Part shown: piece by piece, positions 42,296 to 51,407 of the stretch
How positions within the stretch are numbered: position 1 is the first letter of the stretch
How the letters are laid out: every line of letters starts with the position of its first letter
Assembly: GCF_002803155.1 (NCBI RefSeq)
Contig: NZ_NNBP01000034.1
Location: 36,341-100,340, forward strand
Origin: Streptomyces sp. CB02959
Lineage (GTDB): Bacteria > Actinomycetota > Actinomycetes > Streptomycetales > Streptomycetaceae
Reading direction: 5' to 3'
DNA length: 64,000 nucleotides
Program-made: the position numbers and the translations under genes
The notes under the pieces: generated by a model
Databases searched by the model: none
Seen by the model: the letters and a program-made list of their open reading frames with translations, nothing else
What the model was told of the DNA's origin: nothing

Positions 42296-42616
42296 ATGTA
42301 CTACGAGATCCGTCGTTACCAGGCGCAGCCCGGACGCCGCAAGGAGTGGGTGCGCTACATGGAAGACGTGGTCATCCCGTTCCAGGCCACGCTGGGCATG
42401 GATGTGACCGGCTCCTTCGTCGATGACGAGGACGAGGACGGCTACGTGTGGATCCGCCGGTTCGAGGACGAGGCCCAGAGCGAGGCCCTGTACGCGGCCG
42501 TCTACGACCACGACCGCTGGAAGAACGAGATCGGCCCGGCTGTCTACAGCCTGCTGATCCCTGAGAAGACCGTCGTCACCCGCGTGATCCCCACCCCCGC
42601 CTCACCACTGCGGTGA
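42296..42616 (+). CDS. NIPSNAP-family protein
   Basis: ATG 42296, 106 residues; a TTTGGAG site precedes it. The ferredoxin-like NIPSNAP/Dabb fold is suggested by MYYEIRRYQAQPGRRKEWVR, GSFVDDEDEDGYVWIRRFED and YDHDRWKNEIGP. Such small proteins accompany oxidoreductases of secondary metabolism or detoxification; the precise role is unknown. It follows the oxidoreductase by 29 bases in the same operon. Confidence 0.85.
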   Translation: MYYEIRRYQAQPGRRKEWVRYMEDVVIPFQATLGMDVTGSFVDDEDEDGYVWIRRFEDEAQSEALYAAVYDHDRWKNEIGPAVYSLLIPEKTVVTRVIPTPASPLR

Positions 42617-42681
42617 CCCGGCCACACCGCTTGCGCCCGGAACGGCGCCACCCGCACAGCACAGCCACAAAGGGACCACCC

Positions 42682-43128
42682 ATGAGCACCGACACACCCG
42701 CAATGACCTCCCCCGCCTCCTCGATCACCCAGGCCGCAGCAGGTGCACTGATCGCAGCGGTGCACACGGCCGCCGCCCGGATCGGCTTCACGGCGGCTGT
42801 CGCCGTCACCGACCCGGGCGGGCACCTCAAGGCGTTCGACCGCGCCGATGACGCACCCTTCCTCACCACCGAGGTCGCCGTCGACAAAGCCTGGACCGCA
42901 GCCTCCTTCCACACCCCCACCCACGCGTGGAACGACTACCTCGCCAATCCGCGCATAGCGCCGCTGGGCGGCCACCCGCGTCTGATGGCGGTTGGCGGCG
43001 GCTACCCGATCACCATCAACGGCCAGTGCGTCGGAGGTCTCGGAATCTCCGGCGGCAGCTACGAGCAGGACCAACAGGCCGCCGAAGAGGCCCTGGTCGC
43101 CCTCGGGTTCGAGGTTCCCGCCCGCTGA
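42682..43128 (+). CDS. GlcG/HbpS-family heme-degrading-type protein
   Basis: ATG 42682 after AAAGGGA gives 148 residues, family length. The GlcG/HbpS pattern is complete: TAAVAVTDPGGHLKAFDRADDA, TEVAVDKAWTAASF, PRLMAVGGGYPI and CVGGLGISGGSYEQDQQAAEEAL. Members bind heme or cobalamin or act as redox-stress accessory proteins. Third gene of the HxlR-controlled set; no signal peptide, so intracellular. Confidence 0.88.
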   Translation: MSTDTPAMTSPASSITQAAAGALIAAVHTAAARIGFTAAVAVTDPGGHLKAFDRADDAPFLTTEVAVDKAWTAASFHTPTHAWNDYLANPRIAPLGGHPRLMAVGGGYPITINGQCVGGLGISGGSYEQDQQAAEEALVALGFEVPAR

Positions 43129-43394
43129 CCGCCCGGCCCGCACAACCCGCCACCGCAGCCGTCGAAGGCGGACCGTACGGCTTTCAGCACTCAGAGATCA
43201 CCCCGCTGCCCCTCGCTTACCTCGACCGGACCTCGTGTGGCCCCCGTCCGCAGATCAGCGTGGTCTACCCGGGGGCGTCAGCGAGGAAGGACATCAGGTC
43301 GCGGGGGCGCTCGAAGGTCGCTGCGGCGGCGGGCTGAAGGGCAGCTTCGAGCCCAGCACCGGCGGGTACCGGCGACGGCGACAGCCGGTCAGCG

Positions 43395-45250
43395 ATGGAG
43401 ATCCGGTCGGCCTCGTGCAAGTACCGGGACGGACCTGAAGGCGGCCTGCTCCCTCCCGACATGCGGGAGTGGCTGCCGCAGGAGCATCTGGCCTGGTTCG
43501 TCCTGGATGCTGTGGCCGCGCTCTCGGATGGTTGCCGGGAGAGGTTGCGCTCGTCGTACAGGTTGGGCGGTTCTGGACGGCAGGCGTACGACCCGGAGAT
43601 GCTGCTGGCCTTGCTGATCTACGCCTATGCAAACGGAGTGCGCTCGTCGCGAAAGATGGAGCGGCTGTGCGCCACCGATGTCGCCTTCAAGGTGATCTGT
43701 GGGCTGCACGGGCCGGATCACACCACCATCGCCCGGTTCCGCGCCGATCGGCTTGGACTGGTGGAAGAGCTATCTGGTGAAGTACTGCAGCTGTGCGCAC
43801 GGGCCGGGCTCGGACGGCTGGGCGAAGTGGCGCTGGACGGCACGAAGATCGCGGCCAACGCTTCACTGCAGGCCACCCACGGGCGCGAGTGGTTCGCTAA
43901 GCAGGCACGGGAGTTGCTGGAGCAGGCCGAACGAGCCGATGCCGAGGAAGACGCGCAGTTCGGGTCGGCCAGGGGCGATGAACTGCCCGCCGGGCTGGGA
44001 CGGCGGGTCGAACGGCTGGCCCGGCTCCGACGTGGGATCGCGGAGATCGAGGCGGAGGAAGCCACTCGCGCCGAGGCTACGCGGCAGGTCGGCGAACGCA
44101 CCGAGGAACTTTTGCGTGGCGGCCGGTTGGCGGGGCGGGCGGCGCTTCGGGTACGCCGGAACATGGACCGCCGGGTCTGGCTTGAGGTGCGGCTGGAGGC
44201 GATCGGAGCACAGATCGAGCGGGCCGGACAACGACTGGATGGCGAACGCCAGGCGTGGGAGCAATCTCGGGCCGAGGGTAGGCCGCTGACTCCGCAAGCG
44301 TTCAGGATCGCCGATGCCCGCAAGTACCTGCGTCGCAGACTGGCTGCGTTCGCCGCGGTGTGGCAGGAGCTGGAGGAGCACGCACCCGGTTGCGGGACGG
44401 CGCAGACGCTTCCCGAAGTGCCGGACGGCGCGAGCGGGCAGCACCGGCAGGAGACGCAGACGGCAAAGGTAAAGCGCAATGCCACCGACCCCGACAGCCG
44501 GGTCATGCCAGTGCGGCACGGCGGCTGGGTGCAGGGATACAACGTGCTGGTGGTCACGCTGGGGGACGGGGTAATCGCCGGAATCGAGGCGACCAACGAC
44601 CTCCTTGACATTCACCAGTTGGCGCCGATGCTCGCCCGCCTGCGACACATCGCACCACTCATCGTGACAACCGTCCCGCCGCCCCGACGAACCAACCCGT
44701 GCGCTGGCCTGCCAGTTCAACACACGGCTTTCTGGTGAACCCCATGCAGTCCTGGCCGGACGATGCCATGTCGATCGTGAAGCCGGACAAGTTCGTCACG
44801 CAATGCGCGTCGGGTATGATCAACTCCTGCTCCGTGCTGGCACTGTGGGTTTCGGTGATGCTGATGGAAGCTGGCTACCTCAGCTCGGAGAACCTCACTC
44901 TGCCCGGGCCGAACCGGCTTATCGCCACAGGCAAACACCGCTCACTCCAGCAACGCGCCGCCGCCGAGCCAGCCCAAGGTCCGCCCCCGCCCAACGCCGA
45001 CCCGATCCGCGCCATGGACCACCGGCTGCGTACCCCACAAGGCGCGGCCGCCTACCGTCGCCGCGGCCCGATCGCAGAGACCCCCAACGCCTGGCTCAAG
45101 GACATCACCGGGTTGCGACGCTTCGCACGACGAGGCTTGAAGGCCGTCCAGGATGAGTCACTGCTGGCAGCCATGACGCTCAACCTACTGACCATGTTCC
45201 GCACCGCACCCGACTCCCTGCAGCACAGGGCCTGGATCGCAGCCGGGTAG
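43395..45250 (+). pseudogene. IS1182-like transposase, disrupted
   Basis: ATG 43395 opens a 447-residue frame with the DUF772 start (LPQEHLAWFVLDAVAALSDG, YANGVRSSRKMERLC) and first Asp in LDGTKIAANAS. It stops at 44738 after HQLAPMLARLRHIAP. The C-terminal part resumes in another frame with LMEAGYLSSENLTLPGPNRL, TPQGAAAYRRRGPIAETPNA and LKDITGLRRFARRGLKAVQ to 45250. The intervening 150 bases do not read as transposase in any frame. Not closely related to the IS1182 element at 28972. No convincing ends were found, and its 3' side meets a truncated IS256 element. Confidence 0.82.
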
Positions 45251-45334
45251 CAGGCAGGGCGGGCCACCCTGCCCAGGGGGCCCGGACTCTTCCATGCCCC
45301 GCAGGAGCAGGCGAATTCGCAACAGGCCCAGTTG

Positions 45335-46190
45335 GCCGTTTTATGAACCCAGCACCTTTGGTGGCGAGTTTCCGGGAAGACCTCGTTGATCGCGTTCCAG
45401 AACCCGAGGGCTCCGTCACCGACGGCGAGGACGGGAGTGCGCATGCCCCGCCGTCGGCAGTCCCGCAGCAGTCCGGCCCAGGACTCCGACGACTCCCGGT
45501 AGCTGTCGGCCATCGCGACGAGCTCTTTGGTGCCGTCCGCACGGACACCCATCACAACCAGGACCGCAGCCTTCGCCTCCTCCAGACGTATGCGCAGGTG
45601 AATGCCATCGGCCCACACATAGACGTAGTCCGCGGCAGACAGGTCGCGCTCGCCGAACGCCTTGTGGTCGGCCTGCCACTGGGCGGTCAGCCGGGTCACG
45701 GTGGCCGGGGACAGCCCGGCCGAGGAGCCGAGGAACTGTTCAAGCGTGGGCACGAAGTCGCCGGACGACAGGCCATGCAGGTAGAGCAGCGGCAGCACCT
45801 CGCTGATCTTCGGGGACTTCCGGGCCCAGGGCGGCAGGATCGCCGAACTGAACCGCTTGCGCTCACCAGTTGCCTCATCGACGCGCTTGTCGTTGACGCG
45901 CGGGGCCCTCACCTCGACCGTCCCGGCCGCGGTGGTCACCTTCCCTCGGCTGGTGATAGCCGTTGCGGACTACCAGACGACGCCCGCTCTCGCCTCGCTG
46001 GTCGGCCAACTCGAATATGTAGGAGTTGACTTCGACCTCCAGCGCGGCGGCCAGCACCCGCCTCGCACCTTCCCGGACGATCTCGTCGATGAGGGAGGAG
46101 CCGTCGGTGGTGGTGCCGTCGGAGTTGACTACGCTGAGCGCACAGGCGTGCCTTCCCGACCCGCGCGCCAACGCGGGCCTCACTCGATAC
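45335..46190 (-). pseudogene. IS256-family transposase, truncated and frameshifted
   Basis: The minus strand begins SSLIDEIVREGARRVLAAAL and LVVRNGYHQPREG, shifts by one base near 45950, and continues VTTAAGTVEVRAPRVNDKR, LPLLYLHGLSSGDFVPTLEQ, YVWADGIHLRIRLEEAKAAV (first Asp) and AVGDGALGFWNAINEVFPET (second Asp), ending abruptly at QRCWVHKTAN. The third of the gene with the catalytic Glu is missing, replaced by sequence adjoining the IS1182-like element. The adjoining 45251-45334 holds a GC-rich hairpin-like stretch only. Confidence 0.88.
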
Positions 46191-46352
46191 CAGTCGATCG
46201 ATCACTCGGGAAGGTACGCCCTTCCGAGCCGATCCACAGGATCTGAGCATTGCTCTTCTCATCCCATCCCAACGCGATCCCAGCACGGTAGGGATGAGCA
46301 GGGGTGATGACAGGTGGTGAGGGGTCAGCTATCCCAGCACGGGAAAAAAACA

Positions 46353-46384
46353 AAGGACCCGACTCCGAAGAGCCGGGCCCCTTC
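46353..46384 (-). terminator. Hairpin flanked by A and T runs
   Basis: CCCGACTC-CGAA-GAGCCGGG pairs with one mismatch and is preceded by an A run (AAAAAAACAAA) and followed by CCCCTTCT. It suits termination on the minus-strand side, facing into the IS256 remnant, and has the typical form of actinobacterial terminators. Confidence 0.55.
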
Positions 46385-46432
46385 TGACCCGCATGTTTGC
46401 CAGATCCGCGACGTGGTGATAGGTCAGCCGCT

Positions 46433-46720
46433 ACACATCGAAGCGGAACTCCACCACGTCTGCGTCCTGCATAACGTAGCCCTTACTCTCCATACGGGTC
46501 TCGCCCTTGGCTCGGCATCGGCGACCGAGTCGGCCTCGACCAGGCGCCAGCGAAGGAGACTTAATGGAGCCCTTCTGGACATCGGTGCGGATCACGCCAG
46601 CCGCCTCGGAGCCGTGGCCACAGGAGACGGCCAAGTTGCACGCGTAAAGGGTCTGCTTCACACCGTTCCGATGCACAAGCGAGCCATACGTCTGCTCCGG
46701 GGAACTGCCGACGACCTCCA
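46433..46720 (-). pseudogene. ychF: YchF (Obg-like ATPase) C-terminal remnant, degenerate
   Basis: On the minus strand the end reads EAAGVIRTDVQKGSIKS, then after damaged sequence RAKGETRMESKGYVMQDADV and VEFRFDV stop. This matches the TGS-domain end of YchF (AAGVIHTDFQKGFIKAE ... MEGKDYVMQDGDVVEFRFNV in intact proteins) with many substitutions and lost bases. The GTPase domain is absent. It is a decayed copy, since YchF is a universal housekeeping protein encoded elsewhere. Confidence 0.75.
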
Positions 46721-46897
46721 AGAAGGAGACCGCTGCTCGAACTCTCCTCGGGCTCACGCCTCGGCCGTGAAACCGCCGAAACCCGCCCAACCAGAGGCAC
46801 ACCGTACGGTCTGCAGACCGCCAGCCTTGGCGACATCCGCGACCAATACGCAGAGGCGCACCGGAGCAAGTAATCCGCTACCGGAATCACGGAGGCG

Positions 46898-46942
46898 AGC
46901 TGCCTGCCAACCCGTCCGAGGATGGGTCGGCAGGCAGCTTTT
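46898..46942 (+). terminator. Rho-independent terminator
   Basis: A 16-base arm starting AGCTGCCTGCC pairs with GGCAGGCAGCT (one mismatch in the stem), loop about 10 bases, followed by TTTTCC on the plus strand. One of the few with a real T run in this window. Confidence 0.75.
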
Positions 46943-47061
46943 CCGTACCTGACCACTCGTCAGAACGTGCGTCGAACACGCGCCGCGTGCGTCAAACGTG
47001 CGTCAAGATATCGCCCGTAACGCCCACAGCGTGCATAACGCACATCACCTAAAACAGCAGG

Positions 47062-47147
47062 TCAGGAGCCCTTCCCGGCAGACTCAAGGATCGCCACGCA
47101 CTCCACATGATGCGTCATCGGGGAGGTGTGCAGTTTGACCCTGTCCA
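47062..47147 (-). pseudogene. Short C-terminal fragment, RNA methyltransferase-like
   Basis: The minus strand reads DRVKLHTSPMTHHVECVAIL and a stop shortly after. PMTHHVECVA is the usual ending of actinobacterial TrmA/RlmD-type 5-methyluracil RNA methyltransferases. Only about 30 residues are present. Low confidence in the family. Confidence 0.35.
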
Positions 47148-47494
47148 GGAAACATGCAGGTCAGACGCGGTTTCGAGGGCGGAATCCAGCTCCTTGGAGA
47201 GCCTCGTGCGTCAGACGTGCGTCACCAGGCCGTTGCCGCTGGGAGGAGTCGCGACAGCCGCGCTGCGCCTCGCGCCCGGCTGACCGACACCCCGGCTCGC
47301 CCGACACCCGCGCCGCGAATCCCGTGGGTGGCGAGGCCCTGCAGCCAGGGCGGCAGGGCGCCGCGGTCCCCCTGCTCGCGGGCGCGAGTACGCCACGCAG
47401 TCAGGAACGTATCGGACGTGATCATGTTCCACGTACTTCACGCCCGCTTCTGGCGCGCGGCGAAAACGGCCGAGAGGAGGTGTCGCGCGGCGGT
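47148..47494. other. Gap without a supported gene
   Basis: It contains repeated GTGCGTC words around 46970-47220 and a minus-strand frame (TSDTFLTAWRTRAREQGDRG) of about 65 residues that I do not recognise. No hairpin or RNA gene was identified. Confidence 0.35.
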
Positions 47495-50023
47495 TCAGTC
47501 CGCCTGCAGCGCGAGCATGGGTGACGTCTTCGCCGTGCGGGAGGCCGGCAGGACGGACGCTGCCAGTGCGAGGATCAGCGCGACCGCGACCACGAGGGTG
47601 AGCTGGCCGTAGGGGATCGTGGGAATGCTGAGGTCGGGCAGCGCACCGAGGAGCAGGGTGCCGTAGAGCGCGCCCAGGGCGGTGCCCGGGACAGCCGCGT
47701 ACAGGCCCAGCAGTCCGGCCTCCCAGGCCAGTACGGAGCGCAGCCGCGAACCGCGCATGCCCACAGCGCGCAGTACGCCGTTCTCACGGGTGCGTTCCAT
47801 AACGGACAGGGTCAGTGTGACCGCGACGCCGACGAGCGAGACCAGAACGGTGATGCCGACCAGGCCCAGGGCCATGATCTGTAGGTCGCCGATCGACTGC
47901 CGGGTGGTGATGCGGTCCTCGCCTGTGTAGGTGAGGTGCAGCGCGGGGTCGAGCGGCAGGACACGGTCCAGGGGGCCGCGCAGGGACGCCGGGGCGGCCC
48001 GGTCGGTGGCGTTGGCGTACAGGGATCGTACGGGTGCGTGGGGAGCCAGCTTCGCGAAGTCCTGTGGGAGGAGGGCGATATCACCGAGGGCGGGGTTGTT
48101 CGCGGGATGGATCCGGGCCGCCTGGGCGCTGATCGTCTTGCCGTCGGCCGTGCGCACGGAGATCCTCTCGCCGGTCTGGACGCCGAGAGCCGCCGCCGTG
48201 GTCGTGGACAGGCTGGCCTGTCCGGGCCGCAGCGTTCCCCGGTCAGGGCCGGGGACGGTGCCGGTGAGCAGTTCGGGCACCGCGCTCGGGTCGATGCCGT
48301 GGATCTCGTAGTCGCGGTAGTGGCCCCTGGGCCCGGCGGCCGAGCCGTCGGCAACGGTGACGGGTACCACGGCGCCGGTCTCGGGCAGCGCCCGGACGTC
48401 TCTCACCACGTCCGCGGTGAGAGCCGACTTCCCCGTCCGCGGAACGTCGATCACCACGTCGGCCGGGTCACGCGCCGCCAGCCGCCGGTCCATGCCGTTC
48501 TGCACGGAGGTCAGCGTCACGAGCACCGCGGCGACCATGCTGATGCCCAGCATCAGGACCGCCGCACAGGCCGCGCTGCGGCGTCCGGCGCGGCCGAGGT
48601 TGCGCAGCGCCAGCGCGCCGTCCAGCCCGGCCACCGCCCGTACGGGCCGGTGCGCGGCGCGCACCGTGGCGCGCAGCAGCGTGGGCCCGAGGGCGAGGAA
48701 GCACCCGAACAGGGCGATTCCCGAGGCGACGGAGCCGATGGCCGCCGCGCCGGAGTCCGCGCCGCCGCCGAACTCGGCCGCCGTGCCGAGCAGCAGCGCA
48801 GCGGCCAGGCAGAGCATCCCGGTCAGCGTGCGCACCCGGCCGGTCCGGTCCGGAGCGTTGCGGGTCGCCGCGCTGGACAGCGCGGTCACCGGCGGAATGC
48901 GTGCCGCCGCCCAGGCCGCCGGTGTGGCTGCGCCGACGGCGGCCAGCACCGAGACGAGCAAACAGCCGATCAGGGTCGGCACCGGCAGCTGCGGGCCCGG
49001 CAGACCGCTGAGTGCGGTGACAGCGGCGGCGCAGCCGACGGCCGCACCGACCCCGAGCACTCCGGCGACCAGCCCGGCGAGCGCCGCCTCCGTCAGCACG
49101 GAACACATCACCTGCGCCGGGCGAGCGCCGATGCAGCGCAGGAGGGCCAGCCGCTTCTGGTCTCGGGCGAGCAGCACCCGGAACGTCGTGGAGACGATCA
49201 CGGTTCCGGCCAGCAGCGCCACCACGACGAAGGCGGTGAGCAGCGTGGACAGTGCGCCGAGGGAGCCCCTCTCACTCCCCTTCGCGCGTATCTCGGCACC
49301 GGTCCAGGGGGTGAAGCCCGCGCCCAACTCCTTGCCTGCCATGGCCTTCACCTCGGCGGCGGGGCGGTCGTCGGCGCGCAGCAGCGCCTGCTGCCAGCCT
49401 TTGGTGCCCAGCCATGTGCGGGCGTTCGAGGGGGTGGTGAACACCCCGGTCGCCAGGTCCTGGGGCGCCTGCACGACGGCTGTGATCGTCACGGTTCGCG
49501 GTGCGCGGTGCCGGGTCACGGAGGTGAGCCAGGATTCCTGCGGCACCAGGGTGATCCGGCTGCCGACGCCCAGCCCCCGGCGCTCGCCCATCGCCTTGGT
49601 CACCGCTACTTCTCCGGGCCGCTCGGGCAGGGCGCCGCGCACTGGGCGGACGATGGCCTGCGCCCCTGTCAGCGCCGTACCGATCAGCGGGTACGGGTCA
49701 CGGCCGGCGCCTTCGACGAGTGCCTCGCCCCTGGCGACCGGCTGGGCCTCGGTCACCCCCGGAAGGCTGGTCAGCCGCGCCAGCCGTGCGTCGTCCAGCA
49801 GGTGCTCGCCGTCAGTACCGACGACCACGCTCGTGCCCGCCGCCACGGTCGACAGGGTGTCCCCCAACTGCCGCTCCAGCGTGGCGGTGAAGACTGTGGA
49901 AGCGGCGAGGAAGAAGGCCGTCACGATCAGTGTGCAGCCGGTGAGAAGCAGCCTGGACGGCCGCTGCCCGATCCTGCGCACGGTCGCCGAGACCAGTCCC
50001 GATGCCGGTGTCGTCATCGTCAT
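47495..50023 (-). CDS. FtsX-like ABC transporter permease
   Basis: ATG 50023 overlaps the stop of the ATPase gene (TGATG); 842 residues. Architecture: N-terminal helix (LLLTGCTLIVTAFFLAAS), a large extracytoplasmic domain, three helices with the FtsX pattern (FRVLLARDQKRLALLRCIGARPAQ), a helix-rich middle, a second outer domain and a second FtsX block (MERTRENGVLRAVGMRGSRL) ending TSPMLALQAD. This duplicated form belongs to MacB-type exporters of antimicrobial peptides, lipids or lipoproteins. It forms an operon with the ATPase and an MmpS-like lipoprotein, and faces a divergent two-component system. Confidence 0.94.
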   Translation of the reverse strand: MTMTTPASGLVSATVRRIGQRPSRLLLTGCTLIVTAFFLAASTVFTATLERQLGDTLSTVAAGTSVVVGTDGEHLLDDARLARLTSLPGVTEAQPVARGEALVEGAGRDPYPLIGTALTGAQAIVRPVRGALPERPGEVAVTKAMGERRGLGVGSRITLVPQESWLTSVTRHRAPRTVTITAVVQAPQDLATGVFTTPSNARTWLGTKGWQQALLRADDRPAAEVKAMAGKELGAGFTPWTGAEIRAKGSERGSLGALSTLLTAFVVVALLAGTVIVSTTFRVLLARDQKRLALLRCIGARPAQVMCSVLTEAALAGLVAGVLGVGAAVGCAAAVTALSGLPGPQLPVPTLIGCLLVSVLAAVGAATPAAWAAARIPPVTALSSAATRNAPDRTGRVRTLTGMLCLAAALLLGTAAEFGGGADSGAAAIGSVASGIALFGCFLALGPTLLRATVRAAHRPVRAVAGLDGALALRNLGRAGRRSAACAAVLMLGISMVAAVLVTLTSVQNGMDRRLAARDPADVVIDVPRTGKSALTADVVRDVRALPETGAVVPVTVADGSAAGPRGHYRDYEIHGIDPSAVPELLTGTVPGPDRGTLRPGQASLSTTTAAALGVQTGERISVRTADGKTISAQAARIHPANNPALGDIALLPQDFAKLAPHAPVRSLYANATDRAAPASLRGPLDRVLPLDPALHLTYTGEDRITTRQSIGDLQIMALGLVGITVLVSLVGVAVTLTLSVMERTRENGVLRAVGMRGSRLRSVLAWEAGLLGLYAAVPGTALGALYGTLLLGALPDLSIPTIPYGQLTLVVAVALILALAASVLPASRTAKTSPMLALQAD

Positions 50024-50784
50024 CAACCCCTCAGCTTCTGCAGGGCATTGAGGACGGTCTCGGGCGTGGGCGCGTCGAGGCTGCCGCCGACCCGGCCGTC
50101 GAGCAGCAGCACGACCCGGTCGGCGTACGCGGCGGCGGTCGGGTCATGGGTCACCATGACGACGGTCTGGCCGAACTCGCGTGTGGAGTAACGCAGGAAC
50201 TCCAGTACGTCGCGGCCCGACGCGGCGTCCAGATTGCCGGTGGGCTCGTCGGCGAAGACTACGGCCGGCCGGGCCGCCAACGCCCTTGCGATTCCGATGC
50301 GCTGCTGCTGGCCACCCGACAACTCCGAGGGCTTACGGTCCAGTTGGTCGCCGATCTGCAGTGCACCCACGACCGTGTCCAGCCAGTCGCGGTCGGGACG
50401 GCGACCCGCGATCTCCAACGGCAGCAGGATGTTCTCCGAGCCGTTCAGCTCCGGCAGCAGGTGGTACTGCTGGAAGACGAAGCCGATACGATCGCGCCGC
50501 AGGTCCGTACGTTGCCGTTCGGACAGTGCGGTGATCTCGGTGTCCTCGATGGTGATCGTCCCGGAGGTCGGCCGGTCAAGGCCGGCCAGGCAGTGCATCA
50601 GGGTGGACTTCCCGGAGCCGGAGGGTCCCATGATCGCCATGAATCGGCCCTGGGCGATCCCCAGATCGATCCCCCGCAGAGCATGCACCGTCGCTGTCGC
50701 GCCGCTGCCGGCCGCCCCGGGTCCGTACACCTTGGTGACGCCGGCGGCGCGGATCGTCGTAGGAGTAAGCAGGTTCGCGGTCAT
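50023..50784 (-). CDS. ABC transporter ATP-binding protein (MacB/LolD type)
   Basis: 253 residues. Walker A GPSGSGKST, Q-loop FVFQQYHLLPEL, signature LSGGQQQRIGIARAL, Walker B AVVFADEPTGNLD, and the switch His in MVTHDP are all intact. It powers the adjoining FtsX-like permease. It lies 4 bases downstream of the lipoprotein gene and overlaps the permease start. Confidence 0.97.
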   Translation of the reverse strand: MTANLLTPTTIRAAGVTKVYGPGAAGSGATATVHALRGIDLGIAQGRFMAIMGPSGSGKSTLMHCLAGLDRPTSGTITIEDTEITALSERQRTDLRRDRIGFVFQQYHLLPELNGSENILLPLEIAGRRPDRDWLDTVVGALQIGDQLDRKPSELSGGQQQRIGIARALAARPAVVFADEPTGNLDAASGRDVLEFLRYSTREFGQTVVMVTHDPTAAAYADRVVLLLDGRVGGSLDAPTPETVLNALQKLRG

Positions 50785-50788
50785 CGGA

Positions 50789-51157
50789 TCAGTTCTGAAC
50801 GCTGACGTTGCACGACAGGTTGCCCTTGGCGTCGGGCTTCTTCTCTTCCTTCAGTTTGCCGTCGACATAGATGCGGCAGACCGTGCCGGGGGCCGCGTGG
50901 TTGACCGAGACGCTGTTGAAGCCGTAGCCGACGTTCTGTGTCTTGGTCCAGGGCAGTTGCGCCCCGGTGTCGTGCTTCGGCTCGGTCTCACCGGAGAAGT
51001 TGTAGTCGACGCCGGCACTCCCCTTTCCGGTCACCTCCAGCTTGACGTCCCAGCTGTCGCCGAACAGGCCGCACCCGGCGAGCGACAGGGCTGCCACAGC
51101 CGAGGCGCCCGCCAGCAGCACGGACTTGACGTAGGCACGAGACGTGCGGGATTTCAT
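50789..51157 (-). CDS. MmpS-like lipoprotein
   Basis: ATG 51157 gives 122 residues with a lipoprotein signal: basic MKSRTSRAYVK, hydrophobic core and lipobox LAGC (Cys about 33). The mature part (WDVKLEVTGKGSAGVDYNFS, LPWTKTQNVGYG, CRIYVDGKLKEEKKPD) matches the single-domain immunoglobulin-like fold of MmpS-type proteins, with two Cys that may pair. Anchored outside the membrane, it is probably an accessory to the FtsX exporter. First gene of its operon. Confidence 0.85.
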   Translation of the reverse strand: MKSRTSRAYVKSVLLAGASAVAALSLAGCGLFGDSWDVKLEVTGKGSAGVDYNFSGETEPKHDTGAQLPWTKTQNVGYGFNSVSVNHAAPGTVCRIYVDGKLKEEKKPDAKGNLSCNVSVQN

Positions 51158-51407
51158 GGCATTGGCCTGCACTACAACTCCTTGTGATGGGCCGTCGTTG
51201 GGTGTGCCCCAGTCTGGACCGCGGCCCACGGGTCCCGGTGCGGTCGAAAGACGGTATTCGGCAAAGCCGCATCGGCCGAAAGTACGTATGCGGCCGGCTC
51301 ATATCCGGTCGGGGGCGCTCCGCAGAAGGCGAGGCTAGGTCCATGTGCGGCTCCCTCCAACTGAGGGGTACCGCCTCCGGGCCGAACGGCCGTCTATCCT
51401 TCGCGCC

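Noticed and set aside
46970..47225. Repeated GTGCGTC words as a possible CRISPR or iteron array
   Set aside because: Spacing is irregular and the copies are only 7-8 bases; no repeat-spacer structure.
47936..50191. 751-residue plus-strand frame across the FtsX permease
   Set aside because: Arg/Gly/His-rich shadow; no motifs, and the FtsX gene on the other strand is unambiguous.
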